From Akkermansia sp. (lineage in GTDB: Bacteria; Verrucomicrobiota; Verrucomicrobiia; Verrucomicrobiales; Akkermansiaceae): DNA of 64,000 bases. The stretch spans positions 20,044-84,043 of the forward strand of contig JAKSOU010000002.1 in assembly GCA_024405435.1 (NCBI GenBank), read 5' to 3'. A model generated the notes under the pieces. The model did not search any database, was not told where the DNA came from, and saw nothing but the letters and a program-made list of their open reading frames with translations. Positions 1 through 8,155 of this stretch are shown here, in pieces. The first letter of the stretch is position 1. Each line of letters starts with the position of its first letter. Both the position numbers and the translations under genes were made by a program.

Positions 1-28
1 TCATCAAGGGATATCCGTGTCCGCGATT

Positions 29-856
29 CTACTTGATGTCGATGATGCTGACTTCCGGGGGGCAGAAGAAGCGGATGCCCCAGGTGGAGCCGACACCGCG
101 GGTGACGAAGACGTGGCGGTGCTCGCCGTAGGGGTAGAGGCCGGAGACCATCTCCGAGCGGAAGGAGATGAAGTGGCGGGTGAACGGGATGCCGATCTGC
201 CCGCCGTGCACGTGGCCGCTGAGCATCAGGTCCCAGTCGTAGGCGTCCAGCAGCGTGCGGCTCTCGGGGTCGTGCGAGAGCAGGAGCACGGGGTGCTCCT
301 CCTGGCCGTCGGGCTTCATGCAGGCGTCCGGGTTCTCGTCGCCCTCGTTCCAATCGCCCAGCCCGATGATGCGGATGGTGCTGCCGTTGGGCGCGGTCCA
401 GTCCACGGCCCAGTTGCGGAGGATGGACACGCCAGCGGTCTCGAGGATGCGCGCCACGGGCTCCAGGCGCTCGTAGTCCATGTTGCCGAGGATGGCGTAG
501 GTGGGGGCGATGGCCTTCAGACGCCGCAGCTCGGTTATGTACTTGCGGGTGCGCTTGGTGCGCTCATCAAGCGCGATGAAGTCGCCGCCGTAGACGATGA
601 GGTCGGGCTTGGCGGCCTCGACCATGTCCACCGCCTTCTCCAGCATGTCCTTGCTGTTGTGCAGGTCGCTGATGAAGGCGATACGCAGCGGCCCGGCACC
701 GGGCAGGGTTTCTGCGGGAAGCTCGGTGGTGTTGCACTCCAATTGTGAAGCGCTCCATTGGCCGAACCACTTTGTGCCGAAATAGACAACCGCAAGCACC
801 GCGATAATCCAAAACCAGCGGCGGCGGAAAAGGCTTTTCTGATGCTCGTTTGACAT
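29..856 (-). CDS. Membrane-anchored metallophosphoesterase (YaeI-like)
   Basis: 275 aa. A single N-terminal membrane segment (about residues 13-29) should anchor it with the catalytic domain outside the cytoplasm. The calcineurin-like metallophosphoesterase motifs are in order: SDLH (63-66), GGDF (90-93), GNMD (124-127), SHDPE (195-199) and SGHVHGGQ (213-220). The family usually has GNHD at the third motif; here the His is Met, which removes a residue normally beside the dinuclear metal site. YaeI-type enzymes are phosphodiesterases; the substrate cannot be read from the sequence. It is the last gene of the minus-strand block, separated from the peptidase gene upstream by an AT-rich repeat pair. 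Family assignment is firm, activity uncertain. Confidence 0.8.
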   Translation of the reverse strand: MSNEHQKSLFRRRWFWIIAVLAVVYFGTKWFGQWSASQLECNTTELPAETLPGAGPLRIAFISDLHNSKDMLEKAVDMVEAAKPDLIVYGGDFIALDERTKRTRKYITELRRLKAIAPTYAILGNMDYERLEPVARILETAGVSILRNWAVDWTAPNGSTIRIIGLGDWNEGDENPDACMKPDGQEEHPVLLLSHDPESRTLLDAYDWDLMLSGHVHGGQIGIPFTRHFISFRSEMVSGLYPYGEHRHVFVTRGVGSTWGIRFFCPPEVSIIDIK

Positions 857-872
857 GGCAAGAATGAACGGG

Positions 873-951
873 AATTAGGATTAGGATTAGGAAGTGTGGA
901 ATGTGCCTACGGCGCGGAGGAAATTCTTAATCATAATCTTAATCTTAATTA
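873..951. repeat. Inverted pair of TTAGGA/TTAAGA-type tracts
   Basis: Tract one (873-892) is built of ATTAGG units; tract two (922-951) is the reverse-complement type with CTTAAT units. They enclose a GC-richer spacer. The stop codon of the M29 peptidase gene (949-951) lies inside tract two. Confidence 0.7.
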
Positions 952-2055
952 TACTTCGGGGTTCAGCATGCCCAGCGCCGGGTCCAGGAAGATTCCGTCC
1001 TTGCGGATGAGAACATCATCGAAGTATATCTCCCCGCCGCCGTAGTCCTTTCGCTGGATGCACACCAGGTCCCAGTGGATGGCGGAGTCGTTGCCGTTGG
1101 GAGCCTCGTCGTAGCACTGGCCGGGGGTGAAGTGGAAGGAGCCGCCGATTTTCTCGTCGAACAGGATATCCCGCATCGGCTGCAGGATGAACGGGTTCAC
1201 GCCCAGCGCGAACTCGCCGATGTAGCGCGCACCCTCGTCCGTGTCGAGTATCTTGTTCAGGGCCTCGTCGTTTCCGTTGCAGTGGGCCTCCACAATCTTG
1301 CCGTTCTCGAAACGGAAGCGCACGCCGTCGAACGGGATGCCCTGGTAGATGCTCGGCGCGTTGTAGGCAAGGGTGCCGTTGATGGAATCACGCACGGGCG
1401 CGGTGTACACCTCGCCGTCCGGCACGTTGCAGTCGCCCGCGCAGGGGATGGCCTTGATGCCCTTGATGGAGAAGGTCAAATCCGTGCCGGGGCCGACGAT
1501 GCGCACCTTGTCGGTGGCCTCCATCATGGCCTTCAACCGCTCCATGCCGACCTTGAGCTTGGCGTAGTCGGCCAGGCAGCAGCGGAAATAGAAGTCCTCG
1601 AACGCCTCCGTGCTCATGCCGGCGGCCTGCGCCATGCTGGGCGTGGGCCACGCCAGCACGGTCCACTTGCGCTTGTTGCAGGTGAGGTTGCTGGCGGCCT
1701 TGAAGTGCTTGCTGATGATTTGCATGCGCTCGCCCGGCACGTCCGCGGACTCGAACGTGTTGGAGTCGGCGTACATGGCGATGTGCACCTGCATGTCCTC
1801 CGCGCGCCGGAGGCGGTACTTGCCCTCCAGCCCGTATTGTTCCTCCGTGGCACCCATCTGCAGCTCCTTGTTGACGAGCGCGTGGGTGATGTCCACATGC
1901 GGGATGCCGCCGGCCTCCCTGACGGCGCGGATGAGCTCCACCACCATGGCATCCGGGATGTCCTGCATGCGCAGGTTCACATGTTCGCCGGGCTGCACAT
2001 TGACGGAGTAGCCGCAGATTTGCTTTGCGAGTTGAGTATAGCGTGGGTCCTTCAT
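949..2055 (-). CDS. M29-family aminopeptidase, copy A
   Basis: 368 aa, the usual size for M29 (AmpS/PepS/AmpII type) metallo-aminopeptidases, which are cytoplasmic two-metal enzymes removing N-terminal residues from peptides. The conserved C-terminal metal/catalytic motifs are visible: GEVYTAP (E215), IGEFALG (E281), SFHFTPGQ (H308) and IHWDLV (H327, D329). There is no signal peptide. A second copy lies upstream on the same strand (2521-3627) and is strongly similar throughout, so the pair is a tandem duplication. A four-helix-bundle gene separates them. The stop codon comes from an AT-rich repeat tract. High confidence for family; substrate preference unknown. Confidence 0.9.
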   Translation of the reverse strand: MKDPRYTQLAKQICGYSVNVQPGEHVNLRMQDIPDAMVVELIRAVREAGGIPHVDITHALVNKELQMGATEEQYGLEGKYRLRRAEDMQVHIAMYADSNTFESADVPGERMQIISKHFKAASNLTCNKRKWTVLAWPTPSMAQAAGMSTEAFEDFYFRCCLADYAKLKVGMERLKAMMEATDKVRIVGPGTDLTFSIKGIKAIPCAGDCNVPDGEVYTAPVRDSINGTLAYNAPSIYQGIPFDGVRFRFENGKIVEAHCNGNDEALNKILDTDEGARYIGEFALGVNPFILQPMRDILFDEKIGGSFHFTPGQCYDEAPNGNDSAIHWDLVCIQRKDYGGGEIYFDDVLIRKDGIFLDPALGMLNPEV

Positions 2056-2065
2056 GATGATTTGG

Positions 2066-2097
2066 AATTAGGATTAAGATTAAGATTAGGATTAGGA
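2066..2097. repeat. TTAGGA/TTAAGA tract (left flank of four-helix-bundle gene)
   Basis: AT-rich oligomer tract of the ATTAGG/ATTAAG family. It contains the stop codon of the four-helix-bundle gene (2092-2094) and is inverted relative to the tract at 2490-2516. Confidence 0.7.
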
Positions 2098-2472
2098 GGG
2101 GTTGGTATTGCGGGGGTACCTGGTGTTCTTTCGGCGTGATTCTGCCGTGGCGTGGAGGATAGCGATAAGCTGGTTAGACTCGTCAATGATTTGATCAAGC
2201 GAACCTTCTTTGACTAAGCCGACCCTTGCGATGGTGCGCAACCAGTGGCGGGATTCGGCGGCTTCGCCCTCGGCAATCTTCAGCTTGGCGATAAAATCGG
2301 CATCGGATCGCGCATGTGTGGCTTCGGCGTAGTTGGCGCCAACGGATGAAGATGAGCGAACAAGCTGCAATCCATAGCATGAGCCTACGTTCGACGCCTT
2401 GATGTGCGTGTGGAGATTTGCACACCGCACGGCAAAATCGACAAGGCGGTCTTCCATTTCTAAGCGGTTCAT
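2092..2472 (-). CDS. Four-helix-bundle protein (IVP/S23-like)
   Basis: 126 aa from the ATG at 2472; a slightly longer frame would need a TTG. It is all-helical and resembles the four-helix-bundle family known from proteins encoded in 23S rRNA intervening sequences and from avd of diversity-generating retroelements: an N-terminal D-hydrophobic-A-R-C helix, the middle segment with SSSVGANYAEA, and the helix containing KLKIAEGEAAES. The molecular role of this family is poorly defined; nucleic-acid binding has been suggested. It sits alone between two duplicated peptidase genes, flanked by inverted copies of an AT-rich tract. No reverse transcriptase or variable repeat was seen nearby, so a retroelement is not supported. 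Confidence 0.75.
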   Translation of the reverse strand: MNRLEMEDRLVDFAVRCANLHTHIKASNVGSCYGLQLVRSSSSVGANYAEATHARSDADFIAKLKIAEGEAAESRHWLRTIARVGLVKEGSLDQIIDESNQLIAILHATAESRRKNTRYPRNTNPS

Positions 2473-2489
2473 GTTTGAAAAAGGCAAAT

Positions 2490-2516
2490 TTCCTAATCTT
2501 AATCCTAATCTTAATT
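2490..2516. repeat. TTAGGA/TTAAGA tract (right flank of four-helix-bundle gene)
   Basis: Inverted relative to the tract at 2066-2097. It starts 4 nt after the stop codon of peptidase copy B. Confidence 0.7.
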
Positions 2517-2520
2517 GCGG

Positions 2521-3627
2521 TTACACCGCCGGGTTAAGGTCACTCAGCGCCGGGTCCAGGAAAATCCCGTCCTTGCGGATGAGGACATCATCCAGGTAAA
2601 TCTCCCCACCTCCGTAATCTTTGCGCTGGATGCAGACAAGGTCCCAGTGGATCTGCGATTTGTTGCCGTTGGGCGCCACATCGTAGCACTGGCCGGGGGT
2701 GAAGTGGAAGGAGCCGGCGATTTTCTCGTCGAACAGGATGTCCCGCATGGGTTGGAGGATGAACGGGTTCACGCCGAACGAAAATTCGCCGATGTAGCGG
2801 GCGCCCTCGTCGGTGTCCAGTATCTTGTTGAGGGCGTCGTCGTTGCCGTTGCAGTGGGCCTCCACAATCTTGCCGTTCTCGAAACGGAACTTGATGCCGT
2901 CGAACGGAATTCCCTGGAACACGCTGGGAGCGGTGTAGGCGAGGGTGCCGTTGATGGAGTCGCGCACGGGCGCGGTGAAGACCTCGCCGTCCGGGATGTT
3001 GAGCTTGCCGTCGCACAGGATGGCGGGGATGCCCTTGATGGAGAAGGTGAGGTCCGTACCGGGGCCCACGATGTGCACGCGGTCGGTCTTCATCATCATG
3101 GCCGCCAGCTTCTCCATGGCCGCGCGCAGCTTGTCGTAGTCGGCCAGGCAGCAGCGGAAATAGAAGTCCTCGAAGGCTTCCGTGCTCATGCCTGCCCCCT
3201 GCGCCATGGCGGGGTTGGGCCAGCGCAGCACGCACCAGCGGGTGTTGTTGACGCGCTCGTTGTGGACGGGGCGCAGGTATTTCTGGGCGAGCTTCATGCG
3301 GTCGGCGGGCACGCTGGAGTTCTCGAAGCTGTTGGCGGCGCCTCGGATGGCGATGTAGGCGTCCATCTTCTGCATTTCCGCCAGCTCCACGGCGGCGATG
3401 GCGTCGTACTGCTCATCGGTGGCTCCGGAGAACATCTCGCGTGTGACGGCGGTGTGGCGCAGGTTGATGTGCGGGCAGGCTCCCGCGGCGCGGGCGGCGC
3501 GGATGAGCTCGATGGCGATTTCGTCCGGCGCGTCGATGACCTCGAACAGCACGTGCTCCCCGGGTTTCAGGGCGCAGGAGTGGTTGATGAGGTTGCGGGC
3601 CAGGATGGTTGTTCTGGGATCAGTCAT
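2521..3627 (-). CDS. M29-family aminopeptidase, copy B
   Basis: 368 aa, identical in length to copy A and highly similar, most of all in the C-terminal half. It carries the same M29 motifs: GEVFTAP, IGEFSFG, SFHFTPGQ and IHWDLV. The N-terminal third has diverged more, as expected if the copies differ in substrate or oligomer contacts. It lies 30 nt downstream of aroB on the same strand and may be read from the aroB promoter, although a CAATAT box 7 nt before its ATG could also give a short or leaderless message. Assignment is firm; why two copies are kept is unknown. Confidence 0.9.
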   Translation of the reverse strand: MTDPRTTILARNLINHSCALKPGEHVLFEVIDAPDEIAIELIRAARAAGACPHINLRHTAVTREMFSGATDEQYDAIAAVELAEMQKMDAYIAIRGAANSFENSSVPADRMKLAQKYLRPVHNERVNNTRWCVLRWPNPAMAQGAGMSTEAFEDFYFRCCLADYDKLRAAMEKLAAMMMKTDRVHIVGPGTDLTFSIKGIPAILCDGKLNIPDGEVFTAPVRDSINGTLAYTAPSVFQGIPFDGIKFRFENGKIVEAHCNGNDDALNKILDTDEGARYIGEFSFGVNPFILQPMRDILFDEKIAGSFHFTPGQCYDVAPNGNKSQIHWDLVCIQRKDYGGGEIYLDDVLIRKDGIFLDPALSDLNPAV

Positions 3628-3657
3628 GTTCTTGATATTGGGGTGAAGGGTTTTTCC

Positions 3658-4767
3658 TCACGCGGGGGATTGCAGCAGCTCCAGCGCCACGCGCATGTCG
3701 GCCTCCGTCACGGTGTCGCTCACCACGGGCTTGCCGATGGCCTCCAGCAGCACCAGGTGCGGCTTGCCGCCGCGGAACTTCTTGTCCGCCGCCACGCGCT
3801 CCATCACGGTCTCCGCGTCCACGTGCTCCGGCAGGGTGAGCGGCAGCCCGATGGTGCGCATGGTTTCCAGCACCAGCTTCTCGTCCGATGCGGAAAGGCC
3901 GGCGAACTTGCGCGAGAGGTGCAGCGCGGCGCGCATGCCCAGTGCCACGGCCTCCCCGTGCAGCAGCTCGCCGTACGGCACGCTGGCCTCGATGCCGTGG
4001 CCGATGGTGTGCCCGAAGTTCAGGAAGGCGCGCACTCCGCGGGTCTCGTGCTCGTCCTGCTCCACGATGCGTGCCTTCACCGAGATGTTGTCGGCGATGA
4101 TTTCCGGCAGCCTTTCAATGGTGGAGAGGGAGAAGCCGATATCCAGTTCCTCGGCCAGCTGCATGAGCGGGAAAAGGCTCTTGGCGCGGCTGATGGCGGC
4201 GTGCTTCACCATCTCCGCCATACCCTCCCGCCCCACGCGCGACGGCAGCGTGGTGAGCGTCAGCGGGTCCGCCACCACCATCCGCGGCTGGTGGAACGCG
4301 CCCACCAGGTTCTTCCCGGCCGCAATGTTCACGGCGGTCTTGCCGCCCACGGAGCTGTCCACCTGGGCCATCACGGTGGTGGGTATCTGGATGAACGGGA
4401 TGCCGCGGTAGTACGTGGCGGCCAGAAAACCCGCCAAGTCCCCGGTCACGCCGCCGCCCAGCGCCACGATGAAGCTGGTGCGGTCGTGCCCGGCCTTCAC
4501 CATCTCGCCCGCCAGCGTCTCCGCCGTGGACAGCGTCTTGCTCTGCTCCCCGGCGGAGAACACGTGCGTGCTCACGCGGTATCCGGCGTCGTCCAGCGCG
4601 GTGATGACGGATGCGGCGTAGAGCGGGGCCACGTTGCTGTCGGTAATGAGCGCGACCTTGCCCTCCAGGCGGGCGCGCGCCACCAGGAAGCCCACGGATT
4701 TGAGGGAACCGTTGGCCACGTGCACCTCGTATGATTTCTCACCCAATGACAAGTGAATATCCGGCAT
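3658..4767 (-). CDS. aroB: 3-dehydroquinate synthase
   Basis: 369 aa, normal length. It converts DAHP to 3-dehydroquinate, step two of the shikimate pathway, in the cytoplasm, using NAD and a divalent metal. Visible signatures are GGGVTGD (104-110, nucleotide binding), the PTT...VDSSVGGKT segment (about 129-144), GMAEMVKHA with the metal ligand Glu (about 182-190), and NFGHTIGHGIE (about 250) with the His ligands. No other shikimate gene is adjacent. The start is set by a clear promoter whose -10 box ends 6 nt before this ATG, so the mRNA is predicted leaderless. Confidence 0.95.
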   Translation of the reverse strand: MPDIHLSLGEKSYEVHVANGSLKSVGFLVARARLEGKVALITDSNVAPLYAASVITALDDAGYRVSTHVFSAGEQSKTLSTAETLAGEMVKAGHDRTSFIVALGGGVTGDLAGFLAATYYRGIPFIQIPTTVMAQVDSSVGGKTAVNIAAGKNLVGAFHQPRMVVADPLTLTTLPSRVGREGMAEMVKHAAISRAKSLFPLMQLAEELDIGFSLSTIERLPEIIADNISVKARIVEQDEHETRGVRAFLNFGHTIGHGIEASVPYGELLHGEAVALGMRAALHLSRKFAGLSASDEKLVLETMRTIGLPLTLPEHVDAETVMERVAADKKFRGGKPHLVLLEAIGKPVVSDTVTEADMRVALELLQSPA

Positions 4768-4773
4768 GCAGGC

Positions 4774-4802
4774 ATTATAAACGCCGCGCCCCGCACGGGC
4801 AA
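4774..4802 (-). promoter_or_regulatory. aroB promoter, leaderless
   Basis: -35 TTGCCC (4797-4802), 17-nt spacer, -10 TATAAT (4774-4779), then 6 nt to the aroB ATG. The expected transcription start falls at or next to the start codon. Confidence 0.75.
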
Positions 4803-4854
4803 GGCCATATTGCGCATGCGCGCGTGTGCAATGCGGCGTTCCGCGTGGATATGG

Positions 4855-6000
4855 TTAGTCAATCCCCCAAAGCCGCGCGCTTTCCCTCTTGGGCCGGTAT
4901 CCTTTCCGCGTGCTTTCCAGCAGGCCGCACTGCACCAGCTCCGCCAAGTCGCGGCTGAGTGTGCGCAGGTTCTTGTGGCGGTAGTGGGTGTAGAAGACCG
5001 CCTGCGGGATATCCGCGAAGCCCGCGATGGGCGTGGGTTCGGCGGGCAGGGAGAGCAGGAGGTCGCGCCGGCGCGTGCCGGTTTTCTCCGTGGGGCTGTT
5101 GCGGAAGTGTTCCTCCACATGCAGGCGCCAGGCCGCGCGGAGCTGGTGTTCGCGGATATCCGCCAGTAGGGTGCGCAGGGTGGTGCGCCAGCCCTCCAGC
5201 GCGTAGATGAAAAACCCGTCCCACAGCGCGGTGTCGTCTGCCGCCAGGGTTGCCACCTCATGCATGAACTGCGTGCGTGTGGCGGTGTAGTGCCCGCTCA
5301 GGCAGAGCGCCGCGGGGCAGGGGATGCCGGCCTTCATCAGCAGGAACAGCTCCGCCAGACGCGCTGTGCGCGCGTTGCCGTCGGCATACGGGAGTATCCG
5401 CAGCAGGTACACGTGCGCCATCAGCGCCCGCAGGATACCCGCGATGCCCTGCATCTCCGAACCCTCCGCCGCGAAGGTCTCGGAATCCAGCCAGGAGCAG
5501 AGGCTCTCCAAGGCCAGGCGGCACTGCGCGGCGGGCAGGCCCATGCCTTCCACCTCGCCGCTCCGCACGCCGCCCGCCGACTCCCCTTCGGGCAGCTCCA
5601 GGCCGTCCAGTACGGTGGCGTTGATGCGCCCCAGGTAGTCCGTGTTGAATTTGGGCACCGTGAACTTGCGCGTGGCGGCCACCAGGCCGTGGCAGGCTTG
5701 GACCACGTTCAAAATTTCGCGTTCTCGCGGAGTTTCCTCAAACCCGCCCCTTTCCGCGCGCTTCAGGAGGTCGTTCAACTCGTTCTCGGTCAAAGGATTG
5801 TCGTTGGCTGCCGCAATAGCCCGGGCACAACCGAGCATGTGCCTTTCCTCCACTTCCACCGCCTCGGCGGGGGGCAGGGCGGCCGACTGAACCTCCCGCA
5901 GCACCGCGCCAATCTCGCCCAGCAGCAGCCACAGGCGGTAATGACCCCCAACGGGGATTTCTTGCGGAAAGTGCATGGCGTTTTGGTTGTTGGCGTTCAT
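4855..6000 (-). CDS. Fic-domain protein with degenerate active-site motif
   Basis: 381 aa from the ATG at 6000 (a TTG lies two codons earlier). An N-terminal helical region is followed by a Fic core and a C-terminal winged-helix-like domain (about 290-381), the Fic/DUF4172-plus-HTH layout. Fic enzymes AMPylate proteins through HPFxDGNGRxxR. Here the motif reads LPYADGNARTAR (203-214): the catalytic His is Leu (codon ctc, one change from cac) and the first anion-hole Gly is Ala, while Asp, Asn and both Arg remain. The loss predicts no normal AMPylation; nucleotide binding or a regulatory role through the winged helix is possible. It has its own promoter with an overlapping palindrome. Confidence 0.8.
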   Translation of the reverse strand: MNANNQNAMHFPQEIPVGGHYRLWLLLGEIGAVLREVQSAALPPAEAVEVEERHMLGCARAIAAANDNPLTENELNDLLKRAERGGFEETPREREILNVVQACHGLVAATRKFTVPKFNTDYLGRINATVLDGLELPEGESAGGVRSGEVEGMGLPAAQCRLALESLCSWLDSETFAAEGSEMQGIAGILRALMAHVYLLRILPYADGNARTARLAELFLLMKAGIPCPAALCLSGHYTATRTQFMHEVATLAADDTALWDGFFIYALEGWRTTLRTLLADIREHQLRAAWRLHVEEHFRNSPTEKTGTRRRDLLLSLPAEPTPIAGFADIPQAVFYTHYRHKNLRTLSRDLAELVQCGLLESTRKGYRPKRESARLWGID

Positions 6001-6130
6001 TGGCAATTAGTGGTTTGCGTGATGATGAGAATGGAGGTTGTCGGACGCTTTGGCGGGGCACCCGCGTGCCCTTAGTATAGCACCTGCGAGTGCGGGGTCA
6101 AGCGTTTTTGTATTGTCTTGGAAAATTGAC

Positions 6131-6239
6131 GCTTATTTTACATAAGCGGGCGGTGTATTGTCAACGGTAGTATATTGGTAAGCAATATACAAGCGTTATT
6201 CTTGTATAAAAAGTGTCAAATAGACTGTCAGCCTATTTG
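6131..6239 (-). promoter_or_regulatory. fic promoter with three inverted repeats
   Basis: On the minus strand: -35 TTGACA (6159-6164), 18-nt spacer, -10 TAAAAT (6135-6140), about 130 nt upstream of the fic ATG. GCTTAT-5-ATAAGC (6131-6147) overlaps the -10 box. GTATATTG-5-CAATATAC (6170-6190) lies just upstream of the -35, and CAAATAG-9-CTATTTG (6217-6239) lies further up. The positions suit repressor operators; whether the Fic protein itself, which has a winged helix, binds them is a guess. The rest of 6007-6280 shows no gene. Confidence 0.6.
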
Positions 6240-6278
6240 GGATTTAGGATTTAAGATTTGGGATTTAGGGTTTGGGGG
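6239..6278. repeat. GATTTAG/GATTTGG heptamer tract
   Basis: About five degenerate heptamers of the GATTTAG type, ending 2 nt before the dnaG stop codon as read on the plus strand. Confidence 0.6.
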
Positions 6279-6280
6279 TG

Positions 6281-8149
6281 TCAGGCCTGTTTTTCGCTTG
6301 TGGGTTTCACCTTGAGCAGGGAGGTGAGCTCCGTGAGGCGGTCGCCGAGCTCGTCTCGCTCGGCCGGGGTGAGCGTTGCATCCAAAATGCGGGATTTGAT
6401 GGTGTCGATATCGGCCTTGATGGCCTCCCGCACGGCGATGTCGCAGGAGGAATCGACGAAATTCTGGAGGTCGCCCTCCACGGTGAGGGGGGAATTGGCG
6501 ACGTGGGCGAGCGCGGCGGCCTGCTCCGGTGTGAGGGAGGCGATGAAATTCTGCCACTGGTCGTCGTTGCCGGGGTCGGGCATCTTTTCCATGAGACGCT
6601 GGAGTACGATGCCGCCGGCGAGCTTTTTCATGGGTTCGTGGAGGTCCTCGATGCGGTCCACGTAAAGCTCTTGCATACCCTTGTGTCCGGCGGCGTTCTT
6701 GATGATGTCCAGGATGGTGGGGTGGATGCGGATGGGCACCACGCGCACGGGCTCCTCCTGCGTGCCGTACCGGGCCTCCGGGTCGTCGTAGTCCAGGTAG
6801 GATGGTTCGTCCTGCTGCCGGAAATCCCTGCGGGTGTCCTCCTTGCGTGCGCGGATGATTCCGTTCACGGTGGCGCGGAAGTCGTCCAGCCCGGTGTTGA
6901 GGCGGGTGGCGAGGTCCATCACAGCGACGTCGCGGCGCGTGGGGTCGGCAATCTCGGAGGCCAAATCGGCCATGCGGGGGATGAGGGCGGCTCGGTCGTT
7001 GGCGTTTTGGATGGCGGCCAGCTCGATTCCGGCGCGCAGCTCCAGGTAGGGCTTGGCGGCGGCTATGGCCTGGCGCAGGGCGTCCGCCCCGCTGTGCTTG
7101 ATGAGGGAATCGGGGTCCTCGCCCGGGGGCAGGGCGGCCTGGTAGACGTCCATGCCCACCTGGGCGAGCTTTCGAAAAGTCTTCTCGCTGGCCTTGATGC
7201 CGGCATTGTCGCCGTCGTAACAGAGGATGGCCTTGGAGGCGTACTTGTGGAGCATCTTGGCGTGGTCATCGGTGAACGCGGTGCCGAGTCCGGCCACGGC
7301 GTTGCGGATATCGGCCTTCTCGTGGCAGGCGATGACGTCCAGCTGGCCCTCGCAGACCACCACGCACATGCCAGCCTTGGCGATGGGCCCGGTGGCCTTG
7401 TGGAGGCCGAAGAGGAGCTCGCCCTTGCGGAAGGCGGCGGTTTCCGCGGTGTTGACGTATTTGCGGGGGTCCTGGCCCTCCTGCATGATGCGGCCGGAGA
7501 AGCCCACCACCTCGCCGCGCACGTTGCGGATGGGGAACATCAGGCGGTCGCGGAACACGGGGTACGCGCCGCTGCGGCCGTTGCCCAGCAGGTAGGCGTC
7601 CGCCTGCAGGCGCGAATCCATGCCGTTGGAGGCGGCGATGTCGGCCAGCTCGCGGTAGTCGGGCGGGGCCCAGCCGAGCTCCCAGGCCTTGGCGATATCG
7701 ATGTTGAATTCGCGCTGCTTGAGGTATTCTCGGACGTGTGCTGCGGCCATGTCGCGGCAGAGCTTGCGGTGGAAGTAGGAGGCGGCGAGGGTGTTGAGCT
7801 GGATGATGCGGGAGCGGAGCATGCGCAGGCGCGCGGCCTCCGGGTTCTCCTCCTCCTCGATGACCGGGATGCCGTTGATGTCCGCAATGCGGCGCAGCGC
7901 GGTGGGGTAGTCCAGGTTCTCGAACTGCATCAGGAACTTCACGCCGTCGCCCCCCACGCCGCAGCCGAAGCACTTGAACGTCTGCCGCGCCGGGTTCACA
8001 TGGAAAGACGGCGTCTTCTCGTTGTGGAACGGGCAGCACGCCTTCCACGAGTTCCCCGCCCGCCGCAGCTGCACGTACCGCCCCACCAGGTCGACGATAT
8101 CGATCGAGCTCTTGATGCGCTCCACGCATTCCTGAACGATTCTGGGCAT
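6281..8149 (-). CDS. dnaG: DNA primase
   Basis: 622 aa. It makes RNA primers at the replication fork and works with the DnaB helicase. The N-terminal CHC2 zinc ribbon has C39, H42, C60 and C63 in CPFHNEKTPSF and FKCFGCG. The catalytic core and TOPRIM follow, with CEGQLDV carrying the catalytic Glu and CYDGDNAG carrying the metal-binding acidic pair. The C-terminal roughly 170 residues are helical, the usual helicase-interaction region. It lies 6 nt downstream of the CBM9-like gene and should share its transcript. It is not in the classical rpsU-dnaG-rpoD order. Confidence 0.95.
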   Translation of the reverse strand: MPRIVQECVERIKSSIDIVDLVGRYVQLRRAGNSWKACCPFHNEKTPSFHVNPARQTFKCFGCGVGGDGVKFLMQFENLDYPTALRRIADINGIPVIEEEENPEAARLRMLRSRIIQLNTLAASYFHRKLCRDMAAAHVREYLKQREFNIDIAKAWELGWAPPDYRELADIAASNGMDSRLQADAYLLGNGRSGAYPVFRDRLMFPIRNVRGEVVGFSGRIMQEGQDPRKYVNTAETAAFRKGELLFGLHKATGPIAKAGMCVVVCEGQLDVIACHEKADIRNAVAGLGTAFTDDHAKMLHKYASKAILCYDGDNAGIKASEKTFRKLAQVGMDVYQAALPPGEDPDSLIKHSGADALRQAIAAAKPYLELRAGIELAAIQNANDRAALIPRMADLASEIADPTRRDVAVMDLATRLNTGLDDFRATVNGIIRARKEDTRRDFRQQDEPSYLDYDDPEARYGTQEEPVRVVPIRIHPTILDIIKNAAGHKGMQELYVDRIEDLHEPMKKLAGGIVLQRLMEKMPDPGNDDQWQNFIASLTPEQAAALAHVANSPLTVEGDLQNFVDSSCDIAVREAIKADIDTIKSRILDATLTPAERDELGDRLTELTSLLKVKPTSEKQA

Positions 8150-8155
8150 GGCGGG

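Noticed and set aside
2092..2472. Diversity-generating retroelement (Avd-like gene)
   Set aside because: No reverse transcriptase, template repeat or variable repeat nearby.
873..2516. TTAGGA tracts as telomere-like ends
   Set aside because: Internal, short, degenerate and spread through intergenic DNA; no sign of a replicon end.
2515..4734. Very long plus-strand frame (739 codons) opposite the second peptidase and aroB
   Set aside because: High-GC antisense frame; the minus-strand genes carry clear family motifs, while this frame is low-complexity Val/Gly/His/Ala.
4855..6000. Fic-type toxin-antitoxin module
   Set aside because: No small antitoxin gene next to it, and the catalytic His is missing.
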